NCBI GenBank assembly: GCA_963780675.1
Contig: CAWACR010000008.1
Location: 241,037-305,036 of the forward strand
DNA length: 64,000 nucleotides
Direction: 5' to 3'
From: JAHECE01 sp963780675
GTDB lineage: Bacteria > Actinomycetota > Actinomycetes > Actinomycetales > JAHECE01
Part shown: piece after piece, positions 16,394 to 24,198 of the stretch
Layout of the letters: every line of letters begins with the position of its first letter
Position numbering within the stretch: position 1 is the first letter of the stretch
The notes under the pieces: model-generated
Databases searched by the model: none
The model's input: the letters and a program-made list of their open reading frames with translations, nothing else
Told to the model about the DNA's origin: nothing
Position numbers and translations under genes: made by a program

Positions 16394-16881
16394 AGGTCCT
16401 GGTCCTTTCCGAGGTGGCGGGTCGCGAGGGTCCGGGTGGCCCAGACGCCGGTTTGCGCGGCAAGGAGGGCGGCGGCGAGGGTGCCGAACAGGTATGCCAG
16501 GGCGAGTGGAGCGTGGCCGCCGGCGATGAGGAGTTCGGCGTCGACGGCGTAGGTGGAGAAGGTCGTGAAGCCGCCGAGGATGCCGGTTCCCAGGAACGGT
16601 CGGGCCAGGCGGTGCGGTCTGCCCGCGACCTCCGTCAAGGTCACGAGCAGCACGCCGATCGTGAGGCAGCCGGTGACGTTGATGGCGAACGTCGACCACG
16701 GGAACGTCCCCGCGTCGTGAGGCCAGGCCGTCCCGATGGCGTACCGGGCGAGGGCTCCGAGGGCGCCTCCGACGGCGACCGCGGCGACGACGTCGGCCGG
16801 CCCCCACTGCATGCGGGGGCGTCGGCGGGTACCGACCCACAGGTCGACGGGTCGGCCGTTCTTCCCGGTCTTGCCGTTCAC
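16390..16881 (-). CDS. crcB: Fluoride exporter CrcB, longer subunit
   Basis: 163 residues from a GTG with an excellent ribosome site (GGAGGCGACCCC before GTG). The first 27 residues are a basic extension; the Fluc core follows: GGALGALARYAIG, FPWSTFAINVTGCLTIG, and FLGTGILGGFTTFSTYAVD with the Phe-box. Four transmembrane helices. Its start codon overlaps the stop of the MFS remnant upstream (GTGA), so it was once coupled to that transporter. Confidence 0.93.
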   Translation of the reverse strand: MNGKTGKNGRPVDLWVGTRRRPRMQWGPADVVAAVAVGGALGALARYAIGTAWPHDAGTFPWSTFAINVTGCLTIGVLLVTLTEVAGRPHRLARPFLGTGILGGFTTFSTYAVDAELLIAGGHAPLALAYLFGTLAAALLAAQTGVWATRTLATRHLGKDQDL

Positions 16882-17274
16882 GGGGTCGCCTCCGATGGTG
16901 AGGTGGGGGCGCGCAGCAGCGCCGAAGCTGTGTTGGAGGCGAGCATCCAACCAGCGGCGTAGCCGAACGCCACGCCCGGTGAGGCGGCGGCCCAGAGGAG
17001 CCCGACGACCAGGGAGGCGCCGAGGTCGCCACATGACCGGACGAGGTCGAGGACGGTCTGTGGACTTATCCGGTCGCTCGGGCGCCCGCTGGCGGCGCGG
17101 CGGCCGACCCAGCGGCCCGCCGGCGAGTGTGCTGACGCCGATCAGGGCGTCGGAGATGCCGTCGATGGCGCACAGGGCCGCGGGCCCGGCTCCGAGCGTG
17201 GTGGTGAGGAAGGTCGGCAGGACACTCGTGGCCATCCCGTGGCCGGCGTCGGAGCGTAACGACGCGGCTGCCAC
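16878..17274 (-). pseudogene. MFS transporter remnant fused by deletion
   Basis: The 5' part reads like an MFS N-terminus: SDAGHGMATSVLPTF, then TTLGAGPAALCAIDGISDAL and VSTLAGGPL. It breaks after about 60 codons. In a different frame an MFS C-terminal helix pair follows (GDLGASLVVGLLWAAA, then GYAAGWMLASNTASALL) and ends PSEATP with a TGA overlapping the crcB GTG. A complete protein would need about 400 residues, so most of the middle is missing. MFS genes next to crcB occur in other fluoride loci; here it only keeps the operon leader. Confidence 0.65.
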
Positions 17275-17316
17275 GGAAGGTACGCCGCGGGTGAACCAGG
17301 TCGACCTTGCATCCGT

Positions 17317-17343
17317 CCCCCACCACCACGCTGCTCGGTGGGG
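17317..17343 (-). terminator. Hairpin at the enolase 3' end
   Basis: CCCCACC pairs with GGTGGGG, directly adjoining the enolase stop codon at 17344 on the minus strand. It separates eno from the crcB operon remnant start. Confidence 0.55.
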
Positions 17344-18600
17344 TCAGGCGAGGCCGTAAGGCAGCTCGGTGGCTGCAGCGATCTCCAGGAGCCGGTTGTA
17401 CTTGGCGACGCGTTCGCCGCGGGCGGGGGCGCCGGACTTCAGCTGTCCGCATCCGGTGGCGACGGTGAGGTCGGCGATGAAGGAGTCCTCGGTCTCACCG
17501 GAGCGGTGGGAGACCATCTGGGTGTAGCCGGCTTCCCGGCACAGGCGCATGGCCTCGAGGGTCTCCGAGATGGAACCGATCTGGTTGACCTTGATCAGCG
17601 CGGAGTTGGCGATCTTCTTCTCGATGGCCTCGGTGATGATCGCCGGGTTCGTCACGAAGAGGTCGTCACCGACGATCTGCAGCCGGTCGCCCAGGCGGTC
17701 GGTCCAGGCCTTCCAGCCGTCCCAGTCGCCCTCGGCCAGGCCGTCCTCGATGGACCACACGGGGTAGGCGTCCAGCATCGCGGCGTACCGCTCGATCATG
17801 TCCGCGCTGGTGTGCGCCTCGCCGGCGACGTGGTAGGCGCCGTCGCGGTAGAACTCGCTCGCCGCCGGGTCCAGGGCGATCGCGACGCCGTCCCGCCCGG
17901 CGGTGTACCCGGCGCCCTCGATCGCCTGCACGAGCAGCGCGAGGACGTCCTCGGGCCTGGCGATGTCCGGGGCGAAGCCGCCCTCGTCACCCAGCCCGGT
18001 CGCGAAGCCGGCGTTCTGGAGGAGGCTGCGCAGCTTGCCGTAGACGGCGGCACCGGCGCGGACGGCCTCGGGGAACGACGGGGCCCCGACGGGGGCGATC
18101 ATGAACTCCTGGAAGTCGAGGGCGTTCGCCGCGTGGGCGCCGCCGTTGAGGACGTTGAAGTGCGGCACAGGCAGGCGCATCGCCACACCGGTGGGGTTCA
18201 GCGACTCGTACAGCTCGCCCGCGCCGGCCATCGCCCGGGCGACGGCCATGGACACGCCGACGATTGCGTTCGCGCCCAGGCGGGCCTTGTTCGGGGTGCC
18301 GTCAGCGGCGATCATCGCCTGGTCCACGGCCGCCAGGGAGTCCCATTCGCCGGCCTTGAGCAGGTCGGCGATCTCGCCGTTGACGTTTCCGACCGCCTTC
18401 AGGACGCCCTTGCCGCCGTAGCGGGCCTTGTCGCCGTCGCGCAGCTCGACGGCCTCGCGGCTGCCCGTCGAAGCGCCCGAGGGGACACCCGCCCGACCGG
18501 TCGCGCCCGAGTCCAGGGCCACGTTCACCCGCAACGTCGGGTTGCCGCGCGAGTCCAGGATCTCCAGCGCCGAGACGTCAACGATTCGGAAGGTGCTCAT
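17344..18600 (-). CDS. eno: Enolase, probably an accessory copy in the fluoride cassette
   Basis: 418 residues, start ATG with GAGGAG about 8 bases upstream. Converts 2-phosphoglycerate to phosphoenolpyruvate. Active-site residues are all present: H156 and E165 (LNGGAHAANALDFQEF), E206 (GDEGGFAP), Mg ligands D244, E285, D312, base K337 (ALIKVNQIG), H365 (SHRSGETED), K388. Enolase is the classic intracellular target of fluoride, and this gene lies next to two fluoride-channel genes rather than in the usual actinobacterial eno neighbourhood (with ftsB/divIC). It is therefore probably an additional or fluoride-tolerant copy; the housekeeping copy would be elsewhere, outside this window. Sequence alone cannot show tolerance. 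Confidence 0.93.
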   Translation of the reverse strand: MSTFRIVDVSALEILDSRGNPTLRVNVALDSGATGRAGVPSGASTGSREAVELRDGDKARYGGKGVLKAVGNVNGEIADLLKAGEWDSLAAVDQAMIAADGTPNKARLGANAIVGVSMAVARAMAGAGELYESLNPTGVAMRLPVPHFNVLNGGAHAANALDFQEFMIAPVGAPSFPEAVRAGAAVYGKLRSLLQNAGFATGLGDEGGFAPDIARPEDVLALLVQAIEGAGYTAGRDGVAIALDPAASEFYRDGAYHVAGEAHTSADMIERYAAMLDAYPVWSIEDGLAEGDWDGWKAWTDRLGDRLQIVGDDLFVTNPAIITEAIEKKIANSALIKVNQIGSISETLEAMRLCREAGYTQMVSHRSGETEDSFIADLTVATGCGQLKSGAPARGERVAKYNRLLEIAAATELPYGLA

Positions 18601-19098
18601 CGAGGTCACTCCTCACCCACTGCCACGGCGCCCGCCGTGGACGCCGGTACCGCCACAGGGGAGCACCGGCCCGGATGCCGGCGACGAGAGCCTGCCCTTC
18701 CGGATCACGGCAGTCTCCACCCATGTGCAAGACCAGGGACTGTTGGCGGCGCCATTGCCGCGGTTGAAGGCGAGCCCCACCGCCGTGATGAGCGCACGCT
18801 AACCGACCGGACCCCCCGCAACGACCGGAACGATGCGCCGGGTTGCCCTCTTCAGCGGACGCCGTCGTCCACCAGTTCCCAGCCAAGGCACAACGAGCCT
18901 CGACTCTTCGTGCACGCGTCCCCCAGTAGAGAGGGCTTGTTGCTGCGTTCGGGCAGATCCAATTCGAACACATCGACGTCGACGCTCCACTGCGGCTGCG
19001 ACGAGCGCCGAGAGTGAACCGGAGCAGCGCAACCCCGGGGCATGGGGGGACGGTCGAGCCCGGACGACGCCGCGTGGTGGCGTGGGCCCCGGCCCGGA
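18601..19098. other. Upstream region of eno, no intact gene
   Basis: I searched for a fluoride riboswitch in front of eno on the minus strand and see no convincing match. The stretch 18850-18985, read on the minus strand, gives a protein-like tail (VFELDLPERSNKPSLLGDACTK, continuing SRGSLCLGWELVDDGVR) without a start. It looks like debris of an unknown gene. Confidence 0.35.
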
Positions 19099-19197
19099 GT
19101 TCGAACCCGCCGCCTCCACGGGCTCCTGCCGGCGCGCGTCCTCGTGCGGAGACTTTCTTGCACTAGGTGCACGGTTCTTTCCGCACGAGGGTGCGGT
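19099..19197. repeat. 98-bp direct repeat, copy B (right of the fluoride cassette)
   Basis: Matches 15118-15215 almost base for base, with one extra C and a few substitutions in the palindromic part. Contains the 41-bp palindrome at 19145-19185. Same orientation as copy A, so recombination between them would excise crcB-DUF190-crcB-eno. Confidence 0.8.
19145..19185. repeat. 41-bp palindrome family, copy 2
   Basis: Outer arms TGCGGA / TCCGCA, inner TTGCACTAGGTGCA. Part of the 98-bp repeat B. Confidence 0.75.
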
Positions 19198-19345
19198 CCA
19201 GCGTGGCGTGCCAGCAGCAGGTTGAGGAGGAGCCGCCCGGCCGCATGCCACCGGGGAAGGGATGGATCTCGTTGCGGCGGAGGATGCCGGGGCCCTCCTC
19301 CGCCGTAGCGTCCGGGTGCGGGCCCTCCGCGGGTGTCATCGGGCG
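19198..19345 (-). pseudogene. Fic-domain protein remnant
   Basis: Read on the minus strand, one frame gives ILRRNEIHPFPGG and the adjacent frame continues GRLLLNLLLARHAG. Together they rebuild the Fic catalytic motif HPFxxGNGR followed by its helix. Only about 45 residues survive, with a shift inside the motif. Fic enzymes transfer AMP to target proteins and are often toxins. The fragment ends in the 98-bp repeat. Confidence 0.55.
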
Positions 19346-19833
19346 GCAAAGGCCTCCTTGACGGTGGTCCACGCCACATACGCAGCGGCGACGAGGAGCA
19401 TCGCGGCGAGGGCGTCGGTGGAGTAGTCCACGATCATCGAGACGACCCGGCTCAGACCCACCACCGCCACGACGAGGACCAGCAGGCCGACGATCAAGGC
19501 GATGTACCGGCGGCGAAGGACGGCCTCGATGATGAGCATGACGCCGAGGATCTCGAAGACGCTGATGTGTGAGGTGCCGTCGACGAGCAGCAGGATTCCC
19601 AGGGCGGCCAACATCATCGACACGGAAGCAGCCGCCCAGAAGCGCAGCATCCGGCCCTGTTTCCCCTGCTCGATCGGCAGCGCACGGTGGCTCAGGTGGG
19701 CGTGCACCGGGTCCGGGGCAGGCGTGACGGCCAGGGCCGTGTCAACGGCCTCGAGCACACCGCGCTCTCCCCGCGTGCAGCGGATCACAGGTTCGAATCG
19801 GCGCAGCAGGACGAGGCACTCGTCGGGGCCCAT
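19336..19833 (-). CDS. Small integral membrane protein, unknown function
   Basis: 165 residues. The first 60 are soluble and contain one Cys (IRCTRGERG); then four hydrophobic segments follow (MLRFWAAASVSMMLAALGILL, ISVFEILGVMLIIEAVL, IALIVGLLVLVVAVVGL, AAMLLVAAAYVAW). The composition resembles phosphate-starvation or DUF-type small membrane proteins but I cannot place it in a family. Lies in the accessory region between the Fic remnant and a transporter fragment. Confidence 0.5.
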   Translation of the reverse strand: MGPDECLVLLRRFEPVIRCTRGERGVLEAVDTALAVTPAPDPVHAHLSHRALPIEQGKQGRMLRFWAAASVSMMLAALGILLLVDGTSHISVFEILGVMLIIEAVLRRRYIALIVGLLVLVVAVVGLSRVVSMIVDYSTDALAAMLLVAAAYVAWTTVKEAFAAR

Positions 19834-19994
19834 GATCGGCGGTTCCTCTCCTCAGTCAACGGATCGGCCGAGGTCCGGGGTGGAGGACGGGCGCCTTCCC
19901 CGGCGCCGCCGATGTCGACCGCCTCCCGCTCACCCGCCCCACAGGGCCGGCCTCAGGCTACGGGGGACGCGCGGGTGATCGTGGCCGCGATCGC

Positions 19995-20303
19995 TCACCG
20001 GGCGGCGCACCCCCCGCAGCACCCGCCGGCGTCAGACCGGGTCGCGCCGCAGTCGTCGCCGCAGTCGTCCCCGTCGTCGTGGTGGCGTCCGGTCACGCAG
20101 GGGTCGCCGCGCCATGCCTCGAGGCCTTCGCGCACGGCCCAGCCGGCGATGACGAGGGCTGCGAGCGGGTCGGCCCACGTCCACCCGAAGAGGCTGTACA
20201 AGGCGAGCCCGACGAGCAGGACGGCGGAGAGCCACGCGCAGATCAGGGTCTGCTTGGAGTCGGCGACGGCGGAGAGTCGGCGAGCCTCGCCAGGCGGCGG
20301 CAC
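19995..20303 (-). pseudogene. C-terminal fragment of a CDF-family cation transporter
   Basis: 102 codons. EARRLSAVADSKQTLICAWLS, then VLLVGLALYSLFGWTWADPLAALVIAGWAVREGLEAWRGD is the fifth and sixth transmembrane region of cation-diffusion-facilitator metal exporters. It is followed by a His/Asp/Cys-rich tail (HHDDGDDCGDDCG...GGCCGGC) that would bind metal. The first four helices are missing and no full-length start exists upstream, so it is truncated at its 5' end. Confidence 0.6.
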
Positions 20304-20390
20304 GTCCGGGCCTCTGACGCCGGGCGGCCGACGGCGGTCCCGGGGGCGCCGGCCCGGCCTCGCCCCCCGCCCCCCGGCGGGGCTAGACGA

Positions 20391-20406
20391 TCAAACAGGT
20401 GTTCGA
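20391..20406. promoter_or_regulatory. LexA (SOS) box upstream of dinB
   Basis: TCAAACAGGTGTTCGA matches the actinobacterial SOS palindrome TCGAAC-N4-GTTCGA with one mismatch and ends 12 bases before the dinB start codon. That position lets LexA block transcription initiation directly. Confidence 0.8.
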
Positions 20407-20418
20407 TAGCCTGGCTCC

Positions 20419-21678
20419 GTGTTCGAGGGGCCCGCGATCCTGCACGCCGATCTCGATGCGTTCTACGCCTCGGTCGAGCAGCTGTTGGACCCCGCGTTGC
20501 GCGGGCGCCCGATCGCGGTGGGTGGGAGTGCCGGGGGCGGAGTTGTCCTGGCTGCCTCGTACGAGGCCAAGGCCTACGGCGTCGAAGGGGGAATGCCCGG
20601 CTGGCGGGCTGCGCGGCTGTGTCCCGCGCTCGTGTTCGTCCGTGGCCACTTCGGGGAGTACCAGCGGCTCGCAGACCTGGTGATGGACATCCTGGGTGAC
20701 GTCACCCCGGCCGTGCAGCGGATCTCGATCGACGAGGCGTTCCTGGACGTGTCGGGTTCGACGCACCTGTTCGGCCCGCCCGCGGTGATCGGCGCCGGCC
20801 TGCGGGGGCGGGTGCGCGAGGAGGTGGGGTTGGCGATCTCGGTCGGCGCGGCGCGGACGAAGCACCTGGCGAAGGTCGCCTCGCAGGTCGCCAAGCCGGA
20901 CGGGCTCGTGGTCGTGGAGGCGGACGACGAACGGGCGTTCCTCGACCCGCTGCCGGTGCGCCTGATGTGGGGCGTCGGTCCGGTGACCGAGCGACACCTG
21001 GCGGAGCAGGGCATCCGCACGATAGGCGACCTGGCCCGAACGCCGGCTCCCGCGCTGGAGGGACTCCTGGGGCACGCCGTCGGCGCCACGCTGAGTGCCC
21101 TGTCCCTGAACGAAGATCCTCGCCGGGTGGTGACGTCCTCCCGGGCGCGGTCCGTCGGTGCCCAGTCGGCGCTGGGGCGACGCACGGCCACGCCAGAGCT
21201 GGTGCGTGCGGTCCTCGGGCATCTGGCCGAGCGGGTGGCGGGGCGGTTGCGCGCCAAGAATCGGGCGGGGCGGACCGTCACGGTGCGGGTGCGGTTCGCC
21301 GGAATGCGTGCGGTGACGCGTTCCCTGACGCTGGCTCAGCCGATCGCCACGACGCTGACCCTGACCGAGGTGGCGGAGCAGCTGGCGTGGCAGGGCATCC
21401 GGGACCACAGCGGCGTGGACGTCGAGATCAGCCTGCTCGCGGTCTCGGTCTCGAACCTGACCGTCCAGCACGGCGTCCAGCTGGAGCTCCCGCTGCAACC
21501 GGAGGACCCTCGGCGGCCGGGTTCGGCCACGGGATCGGCCCGGCTGGCGATCGACGGGGCCATGGACGCGGCGCGGGCCCGCTTCGGTCGGGACGCCGTG
21601 GGCTACCTGCCGGCCACTCTGCAGCGTTCCGGCGGCGCACCCGACGACTTCCGCACGCTCGCCGAACACGACCTCTGA
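20419..21678 (+). CDS. dinB: DNA polymerase IV (Y-family, DinB)
   Basis: 419 residues from a GTG. Palm catalytic carboxylates are D11 and D13 (HADLDAFYASVE) and D105/E106 (RISIDEAFLD); the thumb helix-hairpin-helix is seen in LMWGVGPVTERHLAEQGIRTIGDL. The little-finger domain covers about 245-355 and an extended C-terminus ends LAEHDL. It synthesises across damaged template bases and is error-prone. The near-consensus LexA box immediately upstream predicts induction by DNA damage. First conserved gene after the accessory stretch. Confidence 0.95.
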   Translation: MFEGPAILHADLDAFYASVEQLLDPALRGRPIAVGGSAGGGVVLAASYEAKAYGVEGGMPGWRAARLCPALVFVRGHFGEYQRLADLVMDILGDVTPAVQRISIDEAFLDVSGSTHLFGPPAVIGAGLRGRVREEVGLAISVGAARTKHLAKVASQVAKPDGLVVVEADDERAFLDPLPVRLMWGVGPVTERHLAEQGIRTIGDLARTPAPALEGLLGHAVGATLSALSLNEDPRRVVTSSRARSVGAQSALGRRTATPELVRAVLGHLAERVAGRLRAKNRAGRTVTVRVRFAGMRAVTRSLTLAQPIATTLTLTEVAEQLAWQGIRDHSGVDVEISLLAVSVSNLTVQHGVQLELPLQPEDPRRPGSATGSARLAIDGAMDAARARFGRDAVGYLPATLQRSGGAPDDFRTLAEHDL

Positions 21679-21809
21679 CGCCGGAAGCCGGGGCGTCGTC
21701 CCACCTCCACCCCACGCCGACCGGGAGCGGCCGACGTCGCGGACGCGAGAACAGGAAGGTCTGGGGTCGAGCCCTCACGGCTCCAGCCGGAACCACTCCG
21801 CCTATGACG

Positions 21810-21862
21810 AAACGGGGGCGTGGCGTCCGCACGAGTCCGCGTGCGGACGCCAACCCCCGTTC
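21810..21862. terminator. Bidirectional hairpin between dinB and the DUF5324-like gene
   Basis: AACGGGGGCGTGGCGTCCGC pairs with GCGGACGCCAACCCCCGTT around a short loop, giving a very long near-perfect stem. It sits between two convergent genes. Confidence 0.75.
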
Positions 21863-21880
21863 GTGAGTCGGGCGGGGGGC

Positions 21881-22524
21881 TCAGGCCTCCGCGGGCTTCT
21901 CCTCGGCCGGAGCGTCGGCCTCGGCCGAGCCTCAGCCGGAGCAGCCGGGGCCGCTGCAGGTGCGGCGTCGTCCCAGTACTCCTCGGCCCACGGATCGGTG
22001 GTGGGCTTCGTGCGCTTCCACAGGAGGTAGCCGACGCCCGCCACGGCAGTTCCGATGGCCACCCACCCGAGCGTGTTGCGCAGGGCGTGCGACTTGGGCT
22101 TGTAGGCCTTCTGCGCAGCCTCCGCGACGACGTTGAGGGACTCGACCGCGGCCTCCTGCGCCTTGTCCGCGGCGTGCGCCGCGGCCTCGGCGGCGGCGTT
22201 CGCGGCGGCGACGAGCTTGGGGAGGTACTCCTCGACGATCTTGTCGTGCGCCGTGTCGACGGCCGGCTTGACCGCCTCGGCGGCAGCTTCGATCTTCGGG
22301 GCGGCCGCGATGACGCTCTCGCGCCAGGCGTTCTCGACGCGCGGCGTCGCCCACTCGAGGGCCGCCTCGACGCGCGGCGTCGCCCAGTCCTTGCCCTGCT
22401 CGGCGAACTGCGCCGCCACCTTGCCGGCCTCTGCCGCGCGCTCCCCGACCACCTGGCCCAGCGCGACGGCCTGCTCGAGCAGCTCGGCGGTGTCGATCTT
22501 CTGGATGGTGTGCTTGCGCAACAT
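21881..22524 (-). CDS. Membrane-anchored amphipathic protein (DUF5324-like), probable frameshift near the 3' end
   Basis: About 200 residues of repeating amphipathic helices (AELLEQAVALGQVVGERAAEAG; PKIEAAAEAVKPAVDTAHDKI), then one transmembrane helix (LGWVAIGTAVAGVGYLLWKR) and an acidic Ala-rich tail. As read the frame runs on to 21802 with an Arg/Pro tail of no character. Shifting by one base near 21925 gives APAEEKPAEA and a stop at 21881-21883, which suits the family. I take the latter as the true end. Similar proteins occur across Actinobacteria with unknown role. Confidence 0.65.
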
Positions 22525-22608
22525 GTGTTCTCCCCGTTCCGGTCTGCCTCGACCCTCTCATCTTGCCACTGCCTCGGCCACCCTGCCGGTCGTGCGAAGA
22601 TCGCACGC

Positions 22609-23130
22609 ATGGACGCGATTCTGCACACGAGCGCCGGCGACATCGTCATCGAGCTGCTCCCCGACCACGCCCCCAAGACGGTCCGCAACTTCACCGGCCT
22701 GGCCACGGGCTCGGCGACCTGGACCGACCCGCGCACGGGGAAGCCAAGCAACGCGCCGTTCTACGACGGCCTGGTCTTCCACCGAGTCATTCCGAACTTC
22801 ATGATCCAGGGCGGCTGCCCGCTCGGGACGGGCACCGGCGGCCCGGGGTACACCTTCGACGACGAGATCAACCCCGCCCTCGACTTCACCCAGCCGTACG
22901 TGCTCGCCATGGCCAACTCCGGCAAGCGGGCCGGCAAGGGCACGAACGGGTCGCAGTTCTTCATCACGACGGCGCCGACCACCTGGCTCCAGGGCAAGCA
23001 CACGATCTTCGGCCGGATCACCGACCAGGCGAGCCGCGCCGTCGTCGACGCGATCGGCAGCACCCCCACGGCACGCGGCGACCGTCCGGTGAAGGACGTC
23101 GTGATCACGTCGGTCGAGATCCGCGACTGA
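22609..23130 (+). CDS. ppiA: Cyclophilin-type peptidyl-prolyl cis-trans isomerase
   Basis: 173 residues, cytoplasmic (no signal peptide). Complete cyclophilin barrel: FYDGLVFHRVIPNFMIQGGCP (catalytic Arg), MANSGKRAGKGTNGSQFFITT and LQGKHTIFGRI. It accelerates proline isomerisation during folding. Gene order ppiA-rhomboid-crgA near the origin is conserved in actinobacteria. Five bases separate it from the next gene. Confidence 0.95.
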   Translation: MDAILHTSAGDIVIELLPDHAPKTVRNFTGLATGSATWTDPRTGKPSNAPFYDGLVFHRVIPNFMIQGGCPLGTGTGGPGYTFDDEINPALDFTQPYVLAMANSGKRAGKGTNGSQFFITTAPTTWLQGKHTIFGRITDQASRAVVDAIGSTPTARGDRPVKDVVITSVEIRD

Positions 23131-23135
23131 ACCTG

Positions 23136-23987
23136 ATGAGCCAACCGGTGTACGGGCAGGCCGGCGACCGGCAGGAGTCGGTCCCGGTCTGCCCGCGCCA
23201 CCCCGACCGGGTCTCGTACATCCGCTGCCAGCGGTGCGGGCGGCCGACCTGCCCGGAGTGTCAGCGAGTGGCCGCGGTCGGGGTCCAGTGCGTCGACTGC
23301 GTCGCCGAGGCCGCGCGGTCCGTGCCGGTGCAGCGCACGGTCCTCGGCGGGCGGGTGCGCCGCGGCGCCCCGGTGGTGACGTACGCGCTGATCGGCGCCT
23401 GCGTGGCGGTTTTCCTCCTCGCGCGGGTGTTCCCCGGGGTCACGAACACCCTGATCTTCGCGCCCGTGATCGGCGCCTACGAGCCCTACCGGTTCGTCAC
23501 CACGGCGTTCCTGCACGCGGGCTTCCTGCACATCGCCGTCAACATGTACGCCCTGTGGATCGTCGGGCCGTACCTCGAGCGGATGCTCGGCCGGTGGCGG
23601 TATCTCGCCCTCTACCTGATCAGCGCCCTCGGCGGGTCCGTGGCGGTCCTCCTGCTCGCCCAGCCGGACTCCGTGGCCTGGTTGACGCCGGTGGTCGGGG
23701 CCTCGGGCGCGGTCTTCGGCGCGTTCGCGGCGATCCTGATGGTCCTGCGACGCACAGGCCGAGACGCCTCCCAGATCCTCGTGCTGATCGTCATCAACCT
23801 CGTGCTCGGGTTCGTCGTCGCCGGGGTGTCCTGGCAGGCGCACCTCGGGGGGCTGCTCAGCGGACTGGCGCTCGGCGCTCTCTACGCCTACGCGCCCGCG
23901 AGGAGCCGCGCGATGTGGAGCGCGGTGGGGACCGCCGTCGTGCTCGGCGGCCTGGTGCTCGCCGCGATGGCGAAGTACGCCGCCTGA
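23136..23987 (+). CDS. Rhomboid-family intramembrane serine protease with N-terminal zinc finger
   Basis: 283 residues. Residues 17-60 hold a B-box-like zinc finger (CPRHPDRVSYIRCQRCGRP, then CPECQRVAAVGVQCVDC). Six transmembrane helices follow. Catalytic features: HAGFLHIAVNMYALWIVG (L1/TM2 region), GASGAVFG with nucleophile Ser, and HLGGLLSGLALG with the catalytic His. Such enzymes cleave transmembrane substrates; the natural substrate is unknown. Probably co-transcribed with ppiA. Confidence 0.92.
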   Translation: MSQPVYGQAGDRQESVPVCPRHPDRVSYIRCQRCGRPTCPECQRVAAVGVQCVDCVAEAARSVPVQRTVLGGRVRRGAPVVTYALIGACVAVFLLARVFPGVTNTLIFAPVIGAYEPYRFVTTAFLHAGFLHIAVNMYALWIVGPYLERMLGRWRYLALYLISALGGSVAVLLLAQPDSVAWLTPVVGASGAVFGAFAAILMVLRRTGRDASQILVLIVINLVLGFVVAGVSWQAHLGGLLSGLALGALYAYAPARSRAMWSAVGTAVVLGGLVLAAMAKYAA

Positions 23988-24049
23988 ACGAGGGAAGCGT
24001 GCGGACCCGGGCAACGACCGCCGCCGGTTGATCGTCCCCAGGGTTGTTC

Positions 24050-24104
24050 ACACCTGTGGAGTTACACCGGTGTAGTTCTCCACAGGTGTGCGCACACCTG
24101 TGGA
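24050..24104. promoter_or_regulatory. Nested inverted repeats upstream of the response regulator gene
   Basis: ACACCTGTGGA occurs at 24050-24060, inverted at 24079-24089 and direct again at 24094-24104. Between the first two lies the palindrome ACACCGGTGT (24064-24073), and AGGTGTGCGCACACCT forms another across the last two. The region is 95 bp before the response regulator start and looks like a multi-site operator. Confidence 0.55.
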
Positions 24105-24198
24105 TACGCAGGCCCCGCCGCCGGCGCGGGAGGCCCCACACAGGGGACTCACAGGAAAGTCCTAGCCGCGACCCAGAGGCGCGGGGCATGCTCGGGGC

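Noticed and set aside
18601..18720. Fluoride riboswitch upstream of eno
   Set aside because: On the minus strand I found no match to the conserved crcB-motif core; the leader is only GC-rich.
17344..19017. Plus-strand frame opposite enolase
   Set aside because: Shadow of the enolase codon pattern; all conserved enolase residues are on the minus strand.
24050..24104. DnaA-box cluster or origin of replication
   Set aside because: The repeated 11-mer ACACCTGTGGA does not match TTGTCCACA, and dnaA/dnaN are not adjacent; treated as a regulatory site instead.
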